The position numbers and the translations under genes are program-made. Below, one piece after another: positions 8,924 to 17,934 of a stretch of 64,000 bases of DNA. Below the pieces are notes generated by a model, which saw nothing but the letters and a program-made list of their open reading frames with translations, did not search any database and was not told the DNA's origin. Within the stretch, counting starts at the first letter, position 1. The number at the start of each line of letters is the position of its first letter. The stretch is from the NCBI GenBank assembly GCA_964457925.1, contig CAYWGH010000012.1, positions 1 to 64,000 of the forward strand, read 5' to 3'. Source of the DNA: Coneutiohabitans sp964457925 (GTDB lineage: Bacteria > Zhuqueibacterota > Zhuqueibacteria > Zhuqueibacterales > Zhuqueibacteraceae).

Positions 8924-9154
8924 ATGCCCCCGGAACCACTCAAGCGCGATGCACAAGCCCCGGCCAATTTGATTCTTGAAATAAAATCAAGCGATGGCAG
9001 AGTTTGGGGAACAATTACCGCCGTCAGCAAGCATTTTTCTTCCGGTTCAGTCGGGTTTTATGCGAATGGTAAAGTCGAGAATCCCGATTCTCACGAACGC
9101 TATCAAGTTGGCGCGAACATCATTCTCATCGGCAGCAAGCCGGACGGCAAGTGA
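8924..9154 (+). CDS. Small conserved-looking protein of unknown function, 76 aa
   Basis: The ATG follows GGAAAGGAAATCCC, a good ribosome binding site. The 76-residue product is soluble, with a core FSSGSVGFYANGKV and a final RYQVGANIILIGSKP. I recall short bacterial proteins sharing this core (FxSGxxGFxxxGKI then RYQxxxxxxxIGS), so I believe this is a real conserved family without known function, but I cannot confirm that here. A possible TTGACG -35 lies at 8827-8832. It is convergent with the large cyclase gene. Confidence 0.65.
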   Translation: MPPEPLKRDAQAPANLILEIKSSDGRVWGTITAVSKHFSSGSVGFYANGKVENPDSHERYQVGANIILIGSKPDGK

Positions 9155-9201
9155 AGCGGGCCGGAGAAATCGGAATGGGCATTGACGGCAATCGCGCTTG
9201 G

Positions 9202-12200
9202 TCAAGCCCCCCGGGCCAGCAACGTTTCCGCCAATTGCAAATCCAACGTGTCGAATCCTTCGCCGAACCAGCGATAGGTTTGCTGCAAGAGTTGCCGCGC
9301 CTCATTGTTCTCGCCTTGTTGCGAAACCCAACCCATGGCGGCGCGCAACTCCAATGATTTTGCCCGGCGGTCGCGCGCGATGGCGAGCGCTTGCTGAAAA
9401 CATTGCTCAACTTCCGCCGGGGAGTTTCCCTGCCGCATCAGCAACAAGGCTTTGAGACGATACAACTCGGCCGTATAAAACCGCTTGCCGCTTTTTTGTG
9501 CCGCTGCCAGCGCTTCCGTAAGCACATGCAAACCTTCCTCGGTACGGCCCGCCTTGCCATATGATTCCACCAACAGCGCGAGCAGGTGCGGCCGGAACAA
9601 CTCTGCGCCGGTGGCGCGCCACGTTTCCAATCCGCGCTCGATTTGTTCGATGCCAACGTCTTTCTCATTGAGTTCAGTTAACGCCCAGCCGTTCAGCACG
9701 GTGGCCATCGCCAAACAAAAGAGAAAGCCATGCTCCGTGCAGAGGTTGATCGCTTCTTCCGCCAGTGCGCGCGTCGCATGAATCTCCAGTCGCAATTGGC
9801 TCACCAGCGCGGCAAATGTCAACGCCGAGGCCAAACTGAAGGGATGCGCCAGCTCTCTCGCCAAAACCACGGCCTCTGCGCTGCGGCGCTGCGCTTGATC
9901 GGGGTAGCCCTGAAACCAGAGAATACGCGCCAAATAGCAGAGACAAAGCACGCCGGAGTCATGCCCGAAGCGGGCGATCATGGAACGGTGTTGCCGGGTT
10001 TCATAAAGCGCAATGCCTTGTTGCAAATGGCGGCGGGCTTCCTCCAAATAACCCAGATGAAAAATTGCTGTACCCAGCACGTAATGCGCTTCCACCAACA
10101 CCGCCGGCTCCTGCTCCGCCAACTTCAATGCTTGTTCCGCCAGCTTGTGCGCCTGTTCAAAGTCGCCGCGAATGAGATAATAAGTTGACAGCCCCAACAG
10201 CGCCGGGTAAAGCTGGGGATGCTCTCCCAATTGCATTGCGCAGGCGCGCGCGCGGGCGTAAGTAAGCTCGACCTCGGAGGCGGCGTAGCCTTTTGTCACT
10301 ACCAAAGCCGATCCTAATGCAATCAAGAAATCAAGTTCCAGGCGGGTGGCTTCGGGCGTTGCCGGCAGTTCTTGCAGCAAGGTGAGTCCTTTGTTGAGAT
10401 AGACCATTGCCTCATCCGGCGCCGATCGCCGGTTGGCGCGTTGCGCGGCCTGATACCAAAACGGCGCCGCCTGTTCGAAAACTTTGGCTGCGGTATAGTG
10501 ATAAGCGATGAGCTCGGGCTTGCCTTCGATCATGCCTGGAAAGTGTTCCTGCAGAACTTGCGCGATGCGCATGTGATAAAGCTGCCGCGTGCTCTTGAGC
10601 AGCGCCTCGTAGGCGGTATCGCGAATGAGCGCATGCTTGAAAACGTATTTTTGATTGGGCGCTGCGCCCTCTTCATAAAACAAACCGGCGTCGATCAGCC
10701 GCGCCAGCTCATTTTGCAAGGTGACATGATCAAGCTGCGCCACCCGGTGCATCAGCTCATATGAAAACTCGCGTCCGATCACCGCGCCCAGTTGCACCAC
10801 GTCTTTCACCGTTGCCAGACGATCGAGGCGCGCCATGAGTGAATCATGCAGCGTGGTTGGAATGGCGAGAGCCGGCAGCGGCCCGGCCAGGACAAAATGA
10901 TTTTCGTGTTCGATCAGCAGGCCGGTTTCCAACACCATTTTGGTCAGCTCTTCGATGAACAGCGGCACCCCATCGGTTTTCTGCGCCAGTTGGCGCAGCA
11001 TTTCCCGGGGCAGGGCCTTCCCGCCTGCGAGCGCGCGAATCATGGCCTCCGTTTCTTGCGCCGCCAGCGGCGGCAACATGATTTTCAAAACATGTTCACG
11101 TTCCGGCCATGGCGGAATGAACGTCGGGCGAAAAGTGAAGACAGCCAGGATCGGCACTGTTTTGATTTCATCGATGAGAAGATGGCACAATTCCAGCGTT
11201 GCGCCATCAGCCCAATGCAAATCTTCCACTGTGAAAATCAATGGCTGGCGGCTTGCCAGCGACTGCAACAACCGCAAGAGCGCGCGATAGATTTTTTGCT
11301 TCTGCACCTGTGTACTGCCATAGGAAAGATTATTGAAAGCTTCCGGCGAGTCGGGCAGCAGGCCTTGCAACAACAGGCGAATCTCATCGGCGCCCAGGCC
11401 ATGCGTGGCGAGCGCGCTTTGCAGTGCCCGCGTTTTTTGATCGTGAGCCGTATCGCGCCTGATGGCAAACAACTGCTCCAGCATGTCAACGATGGGGTGC
11501 AGCGCGCTGTTGGATTCATACGGCGAGCAGCGGCCGGTGAGCGCCAGATGCGGCTCGCCGGCAAGTGAGGCATTGAACGCTTGCTGCAAGCGCGATTTGC
11601 CCACGCCTGCATCGCCGACCAGCAAAATTAACCGCCCGGAAGCGGCGACCGCCCGTTGCCAACACTCGGTTAGTTGCGCCAATTCGCGTTCGCGCCCAAA
11701 CAGCGGAGTCAAATCCGGAGCCGCCGGCTTTTCAAAACCGGGTTGCGGCGCCCGGGCGCGCAAGACTTGGTAAACTTCCACCGGCTGCGCCACGCCCTTG
11801 AGAGTGTGCGCGCCGAGCGTCGCAAACTCGAAATCGTTTTGAATCAACTTGTGCGTTGTGCCGCTCAAAACGATGGCATTGGGCTGGGCCAAACCCTGCA
11901 AACGCGCGGCAAGATTGGGCGTTTGTCCCAGCGCCAGATGTTCCAGCCGCGTTCGCCCTCCCATCTCTCCCACCACCACGAGTCCGGTGTGAATACCGAT
12001 GCGCACCGCAAGCTGGACGTTTCGCGCAGCCGGGGTTTCATTCAAGCGCGCAATTTCATCGAAAATTCCCAGGGCGGCGCGCACCGCGCGTTGCGCATCA
12101 TTCTCATGCGCAACGGGAAAACCGAAATAAACCAGCAAGCCATCGCCGAGATATTGCGCAACATGCCCATCAAACGCGAGGATGGCTTTCTCGCATGCTT

Positions 12201-12489
12201 CCTGATAATCACGCACCAGCTCGCGCAAATCTTCAGGATCGAGCCGCTCGGACAAATCCGTTGATCCCACCAAATCACAAAACATCACCGTGATTTGCCG
12301 GCGTTCGGCTTTGGCCGCGGCGCGGCCGGACTTGTTTTGAGATGTTGGCTCGCTGTGATCACCGGCTGGTCCGAAATTTTCCTGAGCGGTCAGCGGCGCG
12401 CCGCATTTGCCGCAAAAATTGAAGCCTGCGGGATTTACAAATCCGCATTGCGGGCACGAAAACGGCGCAGCCGTTTCATCGTTGGGCAT
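9202..12489 (-). CDS. Zinc ribbon / class III nucleotide cyclase / AAA ATPase / TPR signalling protein
   Basis: The protein has 1095 residues from ATG 12489, seven bases after AAGGAA. A zinc ribbon lies at the N-terminus (C12, C15, C26, C29). A class III adenylate/guanylate cyclase domain follows at about 65-230, with metal-binding aspartates in FCDLVGST and YLGDGLLVYF and the Asn/Arg of TPNLAARLQ. Next is a P-loop ATPase with Walker A GDAGVGKS and Walker B-like LIFTVEDLHWAD. The remaining half is TPR-like helical repeats. This architecture is widespread in environmental bacteria as predicted ATPase/cyclase proteins; the signal sensed is unknown. It would be cytoplasmic. It could supply cAMP to a CRP-like regulator, but that is inference. 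It is a single-gene unit. Confidence 0.88.
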   Translation of the reverse strand: MPNDETAAPFSCPQCGFVNPAGFNFCGKCGAPLTAQENFGPAGDHSEPTSQNKSGRAAAKAERRQITVMFCDLVGSTDLSERLDPEDLRELVRDYQEACEKAILAFDGHVAQYLGDGLLVYFGFPVAHENDAQRAVRAALGIFDEIARLNETPAARNVQLAVRIGIHTGLVVVGEMGGRTRLEHLALGQTPNLAARLQGLAQPNAIVLSGTTHKLIQNDFEFATLGAHTLKGVAQPVEVYQVLRARAPQPGFEKPAAPDLTPLFGRERELAQLTECWQRAVAASGRLILLVGDAGVGKSRLQQAFNASLAGEPHLALTGRCSPYESNSALHPIVDMLEQLFAIRRDTAHDQKTRALQSALATHGLGADEIRLLLQGLLPDSPEAFNNLSYGSTQVQKQKIYRALLRLLQSLASRQPLIFTVEDLHWADGATLELCHLLIDEIKTVPILAVFTFRPTFIPPWPEREHVLKIMLPPLAAQETEAMIRALAGGKALPREMLRQLAQKTDGVPLFIEELTKMVLETGLLIEHENHFVLAGPLPALAIPTTLHDSLMARLDRLATVKDVVQLGAVIGREFSYELMHRVAQLDHVTLQNELARLIDAGLFYEEGAAPNQKYVFKHALIRDTAYEALLKSTRQLYHMRIAQVLQEHFPGMIEGKPELIAYHYTAAKVFEQAAPFWYQAAQRANRRSAPDEAMVYLNKGLTLLQELPATPEATRLELDFLIALGSALVVTKGYAASEVELTYARARACAMQLGEHPQLYPALLGLSTYYLIRGDFEQAHKLAEQALKLAEQEPAVLVEAHYVLGTAIFHLGYLEEARRHLQQGIALYETRQHRSMIARFGHDSGVLCLCYLARILWFQGYPDQAQRRSAEAVVLARELAHPFSLASALTFAALVSQLRLEIHATRALAEEAINLCTEHGFLFCLAMATVLNGWALTELNEKDVGIEQIERGLETWRATGAELFRPHLLALLVESYGKAGRTEEGLHVLTEALAAAQKSGKRFYTAELYRLKALLLMRQGNSPAEVEQCFQQALAIARDRRAKSLELRAAMGWVSQQGENNEARQLLQQTYRWFGEGFDTLDLQLAETLLARGA

Positions 12490-12595
12490 GTTCGATTCCT
12501 TGCGCAGAAGAAAGTTGGGCGGGAAAAAGATAAGCAAAGATTGGGCGGAATCACAATGTGATTTTTCTCAACCCCCTCTCATTCCCTTTTTTCGC

Positions 12596-12624
12596 TTGAC
12601 TATTTAGGCCTTTTGTTTTATCCT
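12596..12624 (+). promoter_or_regulatory. Sigma-70-type promoter for the acyl-CoA ligase gene
   Basis: TTGACT at 12596-12601 and TATCCT at 12619-12624 are separated by exactly 17 bases. The predicted start of transcription is about 70 bases before the ATG at 12701. The same TATCCT -10 appears in the candidate promoter at 54708. Confidence 0.5.
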
Positions 12625-12700
12625 GAAGCCCAGTTGCGTAACATAAAAAATGCCCGCCTAGATCGGATTTTTACAATCGTCGCGGTATTGGTCGACGCTT

Positions 12701-14293
12701 ATGGTCGCTCGTTCGCTGTTCGACTTTTTAGATATCTGTTCGACAAAATATTCCGAACGCGATGCCTTCATATTCGGCGAGACGCGCTTGAGTTATGCCT
12801 ATTTTCTCGGCGTGGTTAATCGTCTTGCGAACGGATTATCCAGCCTGCCTTTGCAAAAAGGCGATCGTCTCGCGTTGATGCTGCCCAACCTGCCGCAATT
12901 TCCCATCGCCTATTACGCCCTGCTCAAACTCGGCCTCGTGGTTGTGCCCATCAATATTATGTATCGTGAAAACGACATTCACTACATTCTGGCAGATGCC
13001 TCCGTCAAAGGCTTCATTGCCTGGGGCGGATTCGGGCGCTATTTGCAAAATGCCGCGCGCGATTTGCCGGACTGCCGTCATCACATCTTCCTCGGCTCGC
13101 CCGCCAACGAGGGTCAAACAACGAATTCTCAGGCCGGCGGTATTGATCTGACGGCATTGATTTCGAATGCCGAGGCCCGGGAGGTGACGCCGGCTGCGCG
13201 CGACGAGGATCCTGCCGTGATTTTGTATACCTCCGGCACCACCGGGCCGCCGCGCGGCGCGCTGTTGACGCATGCCAATCTCGCGGCCTCCGTGCTCTCC
13301 TGCTGGGAAGCGTTCCGCATCAATCATGATCATCGCTTTGCCGCGGCGTTACCGCTGTTTCACGGCATCGGGCAAATGCTGACCATGAACGTGCCCCTGG
13401 CCGCCGGGGCGTGCAGCGTGTTGCTGCCGCGTTTCGACGCGATGCAAGTGATCCAAACCATTGCGCGCGAGCAGGTCACGCATTTTGTCACGGTGCCGGC
13501 CATGCTGCGCCATCTGCTGGCCGAAATGAATGCCATCGAGCAGGCCTCCACGAATGGCAGTGCATCCGCGCAAGTCGATACCTCGCTCAAATCTTTGCAA
13601 GCGCTAATCGTCACCGGCACGCCGGTTGACGACAATCTGCGCAACGCGTTGATGCAGCGCTTTGGCGTCGATATTTTTGAAGGCTACGGCCTGGCCGAAT
13701 GCAGCCCGCTGGTGACGGCCAATCGCCCGGACATTACCAACAAACACGGCTCGGTGGGCAAGCAATTGCCCGGCCTGGAATTCACCATTGTCGATGAAAA
13801 AGGCGGCGAACTGCCGCCCGGTGAAATCGGCGAGATCGTGGTGCGCGGCGCCGCCATTATGCCCGCCTATCACAACCGCGCCGAAGACACGCAACGCGTG
13901 CTCAAAGACGGCTGGTTGTATACCGGCGATATTGGCCGGGTGGATGAATCCGGCTATCTTTATTTGATCGATCGCAAAACCGATGTCATCAAAAAAGCCG
14001 GGTTTTATGTTTTCCCGCTGGAAGTCGAGCGCTGCCTGCTGTCGCATCCGGAAGTCAGCGAATGCGCGGTGATCGGTGTGCCGGCCGGCAACCTCGGCCA
14101 GGACGTGAAAGCCTATGTGGTGCTCAAACGGCCACAGGCGGTTTCAGCAGAAGAGTTGATCCGCTTTTGCAAAACGCAATTGCCGGCATACAAATGCCCG
14201 CGCTACCTCGAATTTTGGGCGGAGTTGCCGCACGGCCCCACGGGCAAGATTCTGAAGCGGCTGTTGCGCGAGCGGGTGGCGGCGCAGAATTAA
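12701..14293 (+). CDS. AMP-dependent acyl-CoA synthetase (long-chain fatty acid CoA ligase type)
   Basis: The protein has 530 residues and all signatures of the ANL superfamily: the P-loop ILYTSGTTGPPRGALLTH near 175-192, GYGLAECSP near 328, the hinge YTGDIGRVDESGY with DRKTDVIKKAGF near 430, and the C-terminal catalytic lysine in GPTGKILKR. It would activate a carboxylic acid with ATP to an acyl-adenylate and then to an acyl-CoA; medium- or long-chain fatty acids are the likely substrates, but this cannot be read from sequence. It is cytoplasmic or peripheral to the membrane. It is followed after 65 bases by the EF-G-like gene on the same strand, a gap that may contain a separate promoter. 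Confidence 0.9.
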   Translation: MVARSLFDFLDICSTKYSERDAFIFGETRLSYAYFLGVVNRLANGLSSLPLQKGDRLALMLPNLPQFPIAYYALLKLGLVVVPINIMYRENDIHYILADASVKGFIAWGGFGRYLQNAARDLPDCRHHIFLGSPANEGQTTNSQAGGIDLTALISNAEAREVTPAARDEDPAVILYTSGTTGPPRGALLTHANLAASVLSCWEAFRINHDHRFAAALPLFHGIGQMLTMNVPLAAGACSVLLPRFDAMQVIQTIAREQVTHFVTVPAMLRHLLAEMNAIEQASTNGSASAQVDTSLKSLQALIVTGTPVDDNLRNALMQRFGVDIFEGYGLAECSPLVTANRPDITNKHGSVGKQLPGLEFTIVDEKGGELPPGEIGEIVVRGAAIMPAYHNRAEDTQRVLKDGWLYTGDIGRVDESGYLYLIDRKTDVIKKAGFYVFPLEVERCLLSHPEVSECAVIGVPAGNLGQDVKAYVVLKRPQAVSAEELIRFCKTQLPAYKCPRYLEFWAELPHGPTGKILKRLLRERVAAQN

Positions 14294-14358
14294 TGTTATT
14301 CGAATCCCACTGAATGCTCCTCATCTCGAGGCGTTGACCCCTTTTATGGAGGATTACC

Positions 14359-16500
14359 GTGAAGGAATTTACTACTGATCGTATCCGCAACATTGCTTTG
14401 GCGGCGCATGCCGCATCTGGAAAAACCTCGTTGGCCGAAGCCCTGGTGTACGTCTCCGGCGGGATTTCCCGCATGGGCTCGGTTGACGAGGGCACGTCGC
14501 TGTCCGATTACCATTCCGATGAAATCAATCGCAAAAATTCGATCATCACCTCCATGCTGTATGCGCTTTGGAAAGATCATAAAGTGAATATCATCGATCT
14601 GCCGGGCTATCCTGATTTTATTGGCGAAGTGCGCGGCGGCATGCGCGCGGCAGATTTGGCGGTTCATGTGCTGAATGCACAGAACGGCGTGGAATTGGGC
14701 GCGGAAACCGCCTGGCAAATCGCCGAAGAATACGGCGTGCCGCGCATGTTCGTGGTGAATCGCCTCGATAAAGAAAACGCCAACTTCGACAAAGTCGTCG
14801 AGCAGGTGCGCGAGGTTTTCGGCAACAATGTGTTTCCCGTGGTCTTGCCGGTGAGTCCCAAAGAATATGTCGATCTCGTGCAAATGAAACTGGTTTCCTA
14901 CAATGACGCCGGCAAACCCAGTTTGAAAGACATTCCTGCTGCGGTGCAGGGCAAGGCGCAAGAGCTGCGCGCGCAATTGATGGAACGCGCTGCCGAGGCG
15001 GATGATAAATTATTGGAGAAATTTTTCGAGGCGGGCGAGTTGTCAGCGGAGGAGGTGAAACAAGGTTTGCGCGCCGGCATTGCCGGCCAAACGCTGTTCC
15101 CCATTTGGGCCACCGTGGCAACGCAGGCCGCCGGGGTTGCCGGCTTGCTTGATTTCATTGTGGAATACGGCCCGGCCCCGGATTTCCGCGGCGAAATTGC
15201 AGGCCAGGGCGAAGGCAACGGGCAAAAACTCACGCGCAAAATTTCCGACGAGGCGCCGTTTTCTGCGCTGGTTTTTAAAACGCTTTCAGAAGCCCATCTC
15301 GGAGAATTGTCGTTCTTCAAAGTGTTCTCCGGCAGGATGCATCCCAATTCTGAAATTTATAACGCCACGCAGCGCAGCTCGGAAAAAATCGGCCAAATTT
15401 ATTGCATGAACGGCAAAAATCGCGCGGAAGTGGCGCATGTGCACGCCGGCGACATCGCGGCCGTGGCAAAGTTGCGCAACACGCATACCGGCCATACGCT
15501 GTGTGACAGCCGTCAAATCATCCTGCTGCCGTCCATCGCCTTCCCCAACCCGCTCATGACCATCGCCATCGAGCCGAAATCAAAGGGCGACGAAGATAAA
15601 ATGTCAACCGGCCTGCATGCTCTGGAGCACGAAGATCCCGCGTTCAGCATGCGCATCGACCCCGAGCTGCATCAGGTCTTGCTGATGGGGCAAAGCGAGC
15701 TGCATCTCGGCATGATCGTCAAACGCCTGAAAGAAAAATACGGGGTGGACGTCAACATTGTCGACGCGAAAATCCCTTATCGCGAAACCATTCGCGGCAG
15801 CGCTGCGGATTTTTACCGCCACAAAAAGCAAAGCGGCGGCGCAGGCCAGTTTGGCGAAGTTCATTTTTATATGGAAGGCTATCGCGAGGGCGCGCCGGTG
15901 CCGGGTGATTACACCGTGCGCGACACCGAATTGACCGACATGCCGTGGGGCGGAAAATTGGAATTCATCAATGCCATCGTCGGCGGCGTGATCGACGCGC
16001 GCTTCATTCCGGCGGTCAAAAAAGGCATTTTGGAAATCATGGCTTCGGGCGTGGTCGCCGGTTATCCCGTCACCAACGTGCGCGTGGTTCTGTACGACGG
16101 CAAAATGCATCCGGTGGATTCCAATGAAAACGCCTTTAGAACCGCGGGCAGAATGTGTTTCAAAGAGACCTTTCAAAAGGCCAAGCCCGTCATACTCGAA
16201 CCGATTTTGGAGGTCGAGGTCACGGTGCCGGACGAATACATGGGCGATGTGATGGGGGATTTTTCCGGCAATCGCGGCAAAATTTTGGGCATGGAGGGCC
16301 GCGGCAAGAATCAAGTCATTCGCGCGCTGGTGCCGCAGAAAGAAATGGCGAAGTATTCCAACAAGCTGCGTTCGATGACACAAGGCCGGGGCATCTACAC
16401 GCAAAAATTCGCCCATTACGAAGAAGTGCCGCGCGACCAGGCCGAGAAACTGATGAAAGAGTATGAAGAAGCGCGCGCGCAAGGCTCGCACGCAGGTTGA
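14359..16500 (+). CDS. Elongation factor G-like translational GTPase
   Basis: The protein has 713 residues and starts at GTG 14359 behind GGAGG. It has the five-domain EF-G layout, but its GTPase motifs differ from canonical EF-G: G1 is AHAASGKTSL instead of AHIDAGKTT, G3 is DLPGYPDF, and G4 is NRLD instead of NKMD. These changes mark the EF-G-like (FusA2-type) paralogues, whose role is less clear than that of the translocase; some bacterial second EF-Gs act in ribosome recycling. The canonical fusA is expected elsewhere, with the str operon. The HIT gene starts four bases after its stop, so the two are probably co-transcribed. Confidence 0.88.
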   Translation: MKEFTTDRIRNIALAAHAASGKTSLAEALVYVSGGISRMGSVDEGTSLSDYHSDEINRKNSIITSMLYALWKDHKVNIIDLPGYPDFIGEVRGGMRAADLAVHVLNAQNGVELGAETAWQIAEEYGVPRMFVVNRLDKENANFDKVVEQVREVFGNNVFPVVLPVSPKEYVDLVQMKLVSYNDAGKPSLKDIPAAVQGKAQELRAQLMERAAEADDKLLEKFFEAGELSAEEVKQGLRAGIAGQTLFPIWATVATQAAGVAGLLDFIVEYGPAPDFRGEIAGQGEGNGQKLTRKISDEAPFSALVFKTLSEAHLGELSFFKVFSGRMHPNSEIYNATQRSSEKIGQIYCMNGKNRAEVAHVHAGDIAAVAKLRNTHTGHTLCDSRQIILLPSIAFPNPLMTIAIEPKSKGDEDKMSTGLHALEHEDPAFSMRIDPELHQVLLMGQSELHLGMIVKRLKEKYGVDVNIVDAKIPYRETIRGSAADFYRHKKQSGGAGQFGEVHFYMEGYREGAPVPGDYTVRDTELTDMPWGGKLEFINAIVGGVIDARFIPAVKKGILEIMASGVVAGYPVTNVRVVLYDGKMHPVDSNENAFRTAGRMCFKETFQKAKPVILEPILEVEVTVPDEYMGDVMGDFSGNRGKILGMEGRGKNQVIRALVPQKEMAKYSNKLRSMTQGRGIYTQKFAHYEEVPRDQAEKLMKEYEEARAQGSHAG

Positions 16501-16504
16501 GCCG

Positions 16505-17005
16505 ATGGCAGACACAACGCAATCGCAAATATTGTGGGCGCCCTGGCGCATCGAGTATATCGTGGGCCCGAAGGAATCGGGCTGCATTTTTTGCGACAAG
16601 CCCAAACAGTCGAACGATCGCGACAATTTCATCGTCCATCGCGGCGAGTTTGCGTTCGTGATCATGAACAAATATCCCTACAACAACGGCCATCTCATGG
16701 CAGTGCCGTATCGCCATGAATCCGCGTTTGATCGCTTGAGCGCCGAGGAGATGGCGGAAATGATGGTGTTGTTGCAGCAGTCGAGCCGCGCGTTGCAGCG
16801 CATCATGCGGCCGCACGGCTTCAACATCGGCATGAATGTCGGCTCCGCCGCCGGCGCGGGCATAGATGATCACCTGCATTTTCACATCGTGCCGCGCTGG
16901 AGCGGCGACACCAACTTTATGCCGGTGGTGGGACACACAAAGATCATTTCGGAAGGATTGTGGGAGACGTGGGCGCATTTGCGGGAGGCCTTCAGCAGTC
17001 TCTAA
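16505..17005 (+). CDS. HIT family nucleotide hydrolase/phosphorylase
   Basis: The protein has 166 residues from ATG 16505; an earlier in-frame start at 16463 would overlap the EF-G-like gene. The histidine triad HLHFHIVPRW lies near residues 120-129, and N-terminal IFCD and MNKYPYNNGHLMAVP motifs match the Ap4A-phosphorylase/hydrolase branch of HIT proteins. Such enzymes cleave dinucleoside polyphosphates or nucleotidyl conjugates through a histidine-nucleotide intermediate. The CIFC pair may be part of the zinc site seen in some members. The four-base gap after the EF-G-like gene indicates translational coupling. Confidence 0.9.
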   Translation: MADTTQSQILWAPWRIEYIVGPKESGCIFCDKPKQSNDRDNFIVHRGEFAFVIMNKYPYNNGHLMAVPYRHESAFDRLSAEEMAEMMVLLQQSSRALQRIMRPHGFNIGMNVGSAAGAGIDDHLHFHIVPRWSGDTNFMPVVGHTKIISEGLWETWAHLREAFSSL

Positions 17006-17115
17006 ACTCACCCGGCACATTCTGCATATTCTCACACCTTATCACGTGACGCCTTTATCACGTTAAACGTGTCAGGTGTAAAGCGTAAGTAACCTCTCAT
17101 TCATGGTCATTTTTC

Positions 17116-17826
17116 ATGTCTTTTGATTATCTCGCGCTCGGCCCGATCTGGTACGTAATTTTTCTGCTCTCACTCACCTGTCATGAAGCAGCGCACGCGC
17201 TGGCGGCTAAAATCGGCGGTGATATGACGGCGTTCGAAGGCGGCCAGGTCACGCTCGACCCGATCCCGCATATGCGCCGCGAGCCGTTCGGAACCATCTT
17301 CGTTCCACTGCTATCCTTTTTGCTCTACGAAGGCCGCTGGATGATCGGTTGGGCGAGCGCGCCCTACGATCCGGCGTGGCAGCAGCGTCATCCCAGGCGC
17401 GCCGCGTGGATGGCGCTCGCCGGCCCGCTCGCGAATTTCGGGCTGGTTCTGCTGGCCGCGCTGGCCATTCGCGCGGGCATTGCTACCGGCGTTTTTGAAA
17501 TACCGCAGAGCCTCAGCTTTACAAAAATCGTCGAGGCCAGCAGTCCAGGGCTTCCCGGAACCATTGCCACCTTTTTGAGCATACTCTTCTGCCTCAATCT
17601 CCTCTTGATGGCTTTCAATCTGCTGCCGGTGCCGCCGCTCGACGGCATCACGGTGCTCGGGCTTTTTTTGAGTGAGAATATGGCGCGCCGCGTGGCGGAG
17701 TTCAGTCACACACCATTTGTCTTTCTGGGATTGCTGATCGCCTGGAAAATGTTTGATTATGTTTTCCCGCCGATTTTTCGCTTTGCCATTAGCGTGCTGT
17801 ATCCGGAGGCGAAATATGGGTGGTAG
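17116..17826 (+). CDS. Site-2 protease family (M50) membrane metalloprotease
   Basis: The protein has 236 residues with about five hydrophobic segments. The zinc-binding HExxH motif is present as CHEAAHAL near residue 23 within the first membrane segment, and the third ligand motif NLLPVPPLDG lies near residue 170, as in short M50 (Rip-like) proteases without PDZ domains. It would cleave membrane-embedded substrates; the substrate is unknown. The gene is 110 bases after the HIT gene, and its ATG has a poor ribosome binding site. The downstream gene is convergent, with a hairpin between. Confidence 0.88.
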   Translation: MSFDYLALGPIWYVIFLLSLTCHEAAHALAAKIGGDMTAFEGGQVTLDPIPHMRREPFGTIFVPLLSFLLYEGRWMIGWASAPYDPAWQQRHPRRAAWMALAGPLANFGLVLLAALAIRAGIATGVFEIPQSLSFTKIVEASSPGLPGTIATFLSILFCLNLLLMAFNLLPVPPLDGITVLGLFLSENMARRVAEFSHTPFVFLGLLIAWKMFDYVFPPIFRFAISVLYPEAKYGW

Positions 17827-17843
17827 AGTTGGGATGAGATCGG

Positions 17844-17876
17844 AGTTCGGGGCTCCGCCAGGCTCACCCCCGAACT
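17844..17876. terminator. Hairpin between convergent genes
   Basis: AGTTCGGGG (17844-17852) pairs perfectly with CCCCGAACT (17868-17876) around a 15-base loop. It lies between the convergent M50 and nitrilase genes. No T-tract follows, so it may end transcription inefficiently or protect transcript ends. Confidence 0.35.
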
Positions 17877-17934
17877 CAGCAAAGCCCCTGAACTCATCCC
17901 CCCAGACTAGTTGAAACCCTAAACCGATCGACGC

